From contig JAMWET010004091.1 of the NCBI GenBank assembly GCA_024036415.1, positions 5,001 through 69,000 on the forward strand: a stretch of 64,000 nt of DNA, written 5' to 3'. Under the pieces are notes generated by a model. It worked only from the letters and a program-made list of their open reading frames with translations. It did no database searches and had not been told where the DNA came from. Below are positions 62,431 through 64,000 of the stretch, piece after piece (the stretch's first letter is position 1; each line of letters opens with the position of its first letter). The position numbers and the translations under genes are program-made. Origin of the DNA: Prochilodus magdalenae (lineage: Eukaryota > Chordata > Actinopteri > Characiformes > Prochilodontidae).

Positions 62431-63015
62431 GTCTGACGTGCTGGTGTGAGTGGATCAGACACAGCAGTGCTGCTGTCCACTCACTGTCCACTCTATTAGA
62501 CACTCCTACCTTGCTGCTCCACCTTGTAGATGGACAGTCAGAGACGATAGCTCATCTGCTGCTACACAGTGCAGTGTTGGTCATCCTCTAGTACTCAGTC
62601 ATAAGTGGACAAAGGTCGCTGCCCACAGGACACTGCCCACAGAACGCTGCCCACAGAACGCTGCCCCACAGGACGCTGCCCCACAGGACGCTGCCCACAG
62701 GATGCTGCCCACAGGACGCTGCCCACAGGACGCTGCAATCTGGACAGTTTTAGTTGGTGGACCATTCTCAACTCACCACCACCACCACGTCAGTGTCACT
62801 GCAGTGCTGAGAATGATCCACCACCCACATCATAACTGCTCTGTGGTGGTCCTGTGGGGGTCCTGACCATTGAAGAACAGGGTAATACAGTACACAGAGA
62901 AACAGATGGACTACAGTCTGGACCTGTACACCTACAGAGTGTCCTGTATGGTCAGTGGAGCTGATACAGTGGACAGAGAGGTGGTGTTGATGTTATGGCT
63001 GATGGGTGTCTAATC
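62431..63015 (+). mobile_element. Interspersed DNA-transposon-like repeat, copy 3, with an internal 17-18-bp tandem
   Basis: Begins ctggtgtgagtggatcagac and ends gttatggctgatgggtgtc. Shares its right half with copies 1 and 2. Inside, 62625-62735, the unit cacaggacgctgccca is repeated about seven times. Confidence 0.8.
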
Positions 63016-63600
63016 TTATAACGGACCAGGTTAAGGATGATGTCACTTGCCGACATACCGCAGTGTTTCTATTGCTCTGTGAGATTATTACTCTGGAATT
63101 ACAGCAGCAGGCTTCAAATGCTTTGGGCTAAAACGCAGAGCTGAGATCAGCCGAGTTAAAGGTCTGTGGTCCTGACTGGTGCTGGAAGACTCATCATCGT
63201 GATCACGGCAAAGCACTTGTGGCAGTTTGACTAGACAAGCACCTCCCATAGCAAAACAGCTTAAAGGGCAACTCCATCCAATTATCAAAAATCTGCATAA
63301 TTAAACAATAATCAATAAATTACAGTTATTAAATCAATAATTAATCAAACAGAGTTTTTCAGAGTGGGTTTGGTGTGAAACGCTGAGTCAGAGCTGTTAA
63401 CAGTGGTGGTGAAGGTAACCAGACGTTAGGAGATGTCTGAGACCCTGTTTATGCCCCCAAAATCCATTCATAGTGCAGAGGGGGCGCCGTCGGAGACAGT
63501 GCTGTGACACTGAGGGAATAATTAGGAATCATTTGAGGAAAACAGAAATAATAGCACAGGTAAATCCTTTGTAGTGAGGCTAGGATACAGGTTGGGAGAT
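63016..63600. other. Downstream DNA, nothing recognised
   Basis: AT-rich part at 63290-63350. gggtttggtgtga at 63366 is one word of the 36-bp minisatellite unit; too short to call. Confidence 0.4.
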
Positions 63601-63639
63601 TCCAGGATGAACAGAGGCTAGGATGTCAGAGTGGGAGAT

Positions 63640-63860
63640 CATCCTGAGAGGTCAGGAACCAGCCCGGTGAGCGGAGAGTGGCCAGTTCGATTTCCTGAAC
63701 CGCCAGTAGTGACTAAAGTGGCTAACGGCACCATGGATAGGGCTGGCACTGCTCTGGGCAAGTGTGCTCACTGCCCCCTAGTGTGTGGGTGTTTCACTGC
63801 AGGGATGGGTTAAATGCAGAAGACAAATTCCTCTGTATGTAAACACAAAGGGCAAATTTT
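63640..63860 (+). mobile_element. SINE-like repeat
   Basis: A box-B-like gttcgattt at 63685, then the motif gggcaagtgtgctcactgcc, ccctagtgtgtg and gatgggttaaatgcagaag, a dispersed fish element I recognise. Box A is not clear. Confidence 0.6.
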
Positions 63861-64000
63861 GTTTTTCAGAAAAAACCTGAAACACGTTTACCATACCGAA
63901 ACACTTTTACACAGTGGCAATTCTGAGGGAAGGGCGGGTCTAACACACAGGAAGTGCTTGCCACTGACCCTTGTCAATCAAACTGTTTTGAAGTCAGAGT

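Overview
The window looks like a stretch of teleost fish chromosome. The genes have GT-AG introns and CpG-rich 5' sequence, and the DNA is dense with simple repeats, minisatellites, Tc1/mariner remnants and a tRNA-derived SINE with the typical fish tail. The repeat families resemble those I know from otophysan fishes (characin/catfish type). That placement is inference from memory.

Two related ubiquitin-conjugating enzyme genes of the UBE2E class lie head to tail on the + strand. The second is complete: ube2e1-like, five coding exons at 35557-35714, 37164-37214, 52133-52265, 56625-56772 and 59254-59351, 195 codons plus stop. It has a CpG-rich leader upstream and an ATTAAA signal at 59792. The first gene is represented by its 3' part only: a perfect UBE2E exon 3 (5705-5837), a badly disrupted exon 4 (13848-14030) and an intact last exon (25911-26008) with an AATAAA at 26601. 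Its first exons must lie upstream of the window if they exist. The order (partner E2 upstream, ube2e1 downstream, same strand) matches the mammalian UBE2E2-UBE2E1 pair, so the first gene is probably ube2e2.

Region by region. 1-5704: intron or 5' flank of the first gene, with two minisatellite arrays. 5838-25910: its large intron(s), holding polypyrimidine tracts (6.69-8.07, 11.43-12.25 and 23.6-24.3 kb), a degenerate low-quality-looking block (12.29-15.6 kb) that contains the damaged exon 4, a 47-bp tandem array, a GTGA-type array and several transposon relics. 26.0-26.6 kb: 3' UTR. 26.8-31.1 kb: two large minisatellites, of 54 bp and 36 bp. 31.1-34.3 kb: intergenic. 34.3-59.8 kb: ube2e1. 59.8-64 kb: downstream DNA with repeats only.

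The main puzzle is the mosaic relationship of the two genes. Exon 3 differs by one synonymous base in 133 and the similarity stops at the exon edges. The last exon differs at 10 of 98 bases. Exon 4 of the first gene is riddled with small insertions yet keeps recognisable intron similarity to ube2e1. Gene conversion plus decay, or unpolished long-read sequence in the assembly, are the two explanations I consider. No protein-coding gene other than the UBE2E pair and transposase relics could be supported. Very long open frames in the repeat arrays are by-products of repeat composition.
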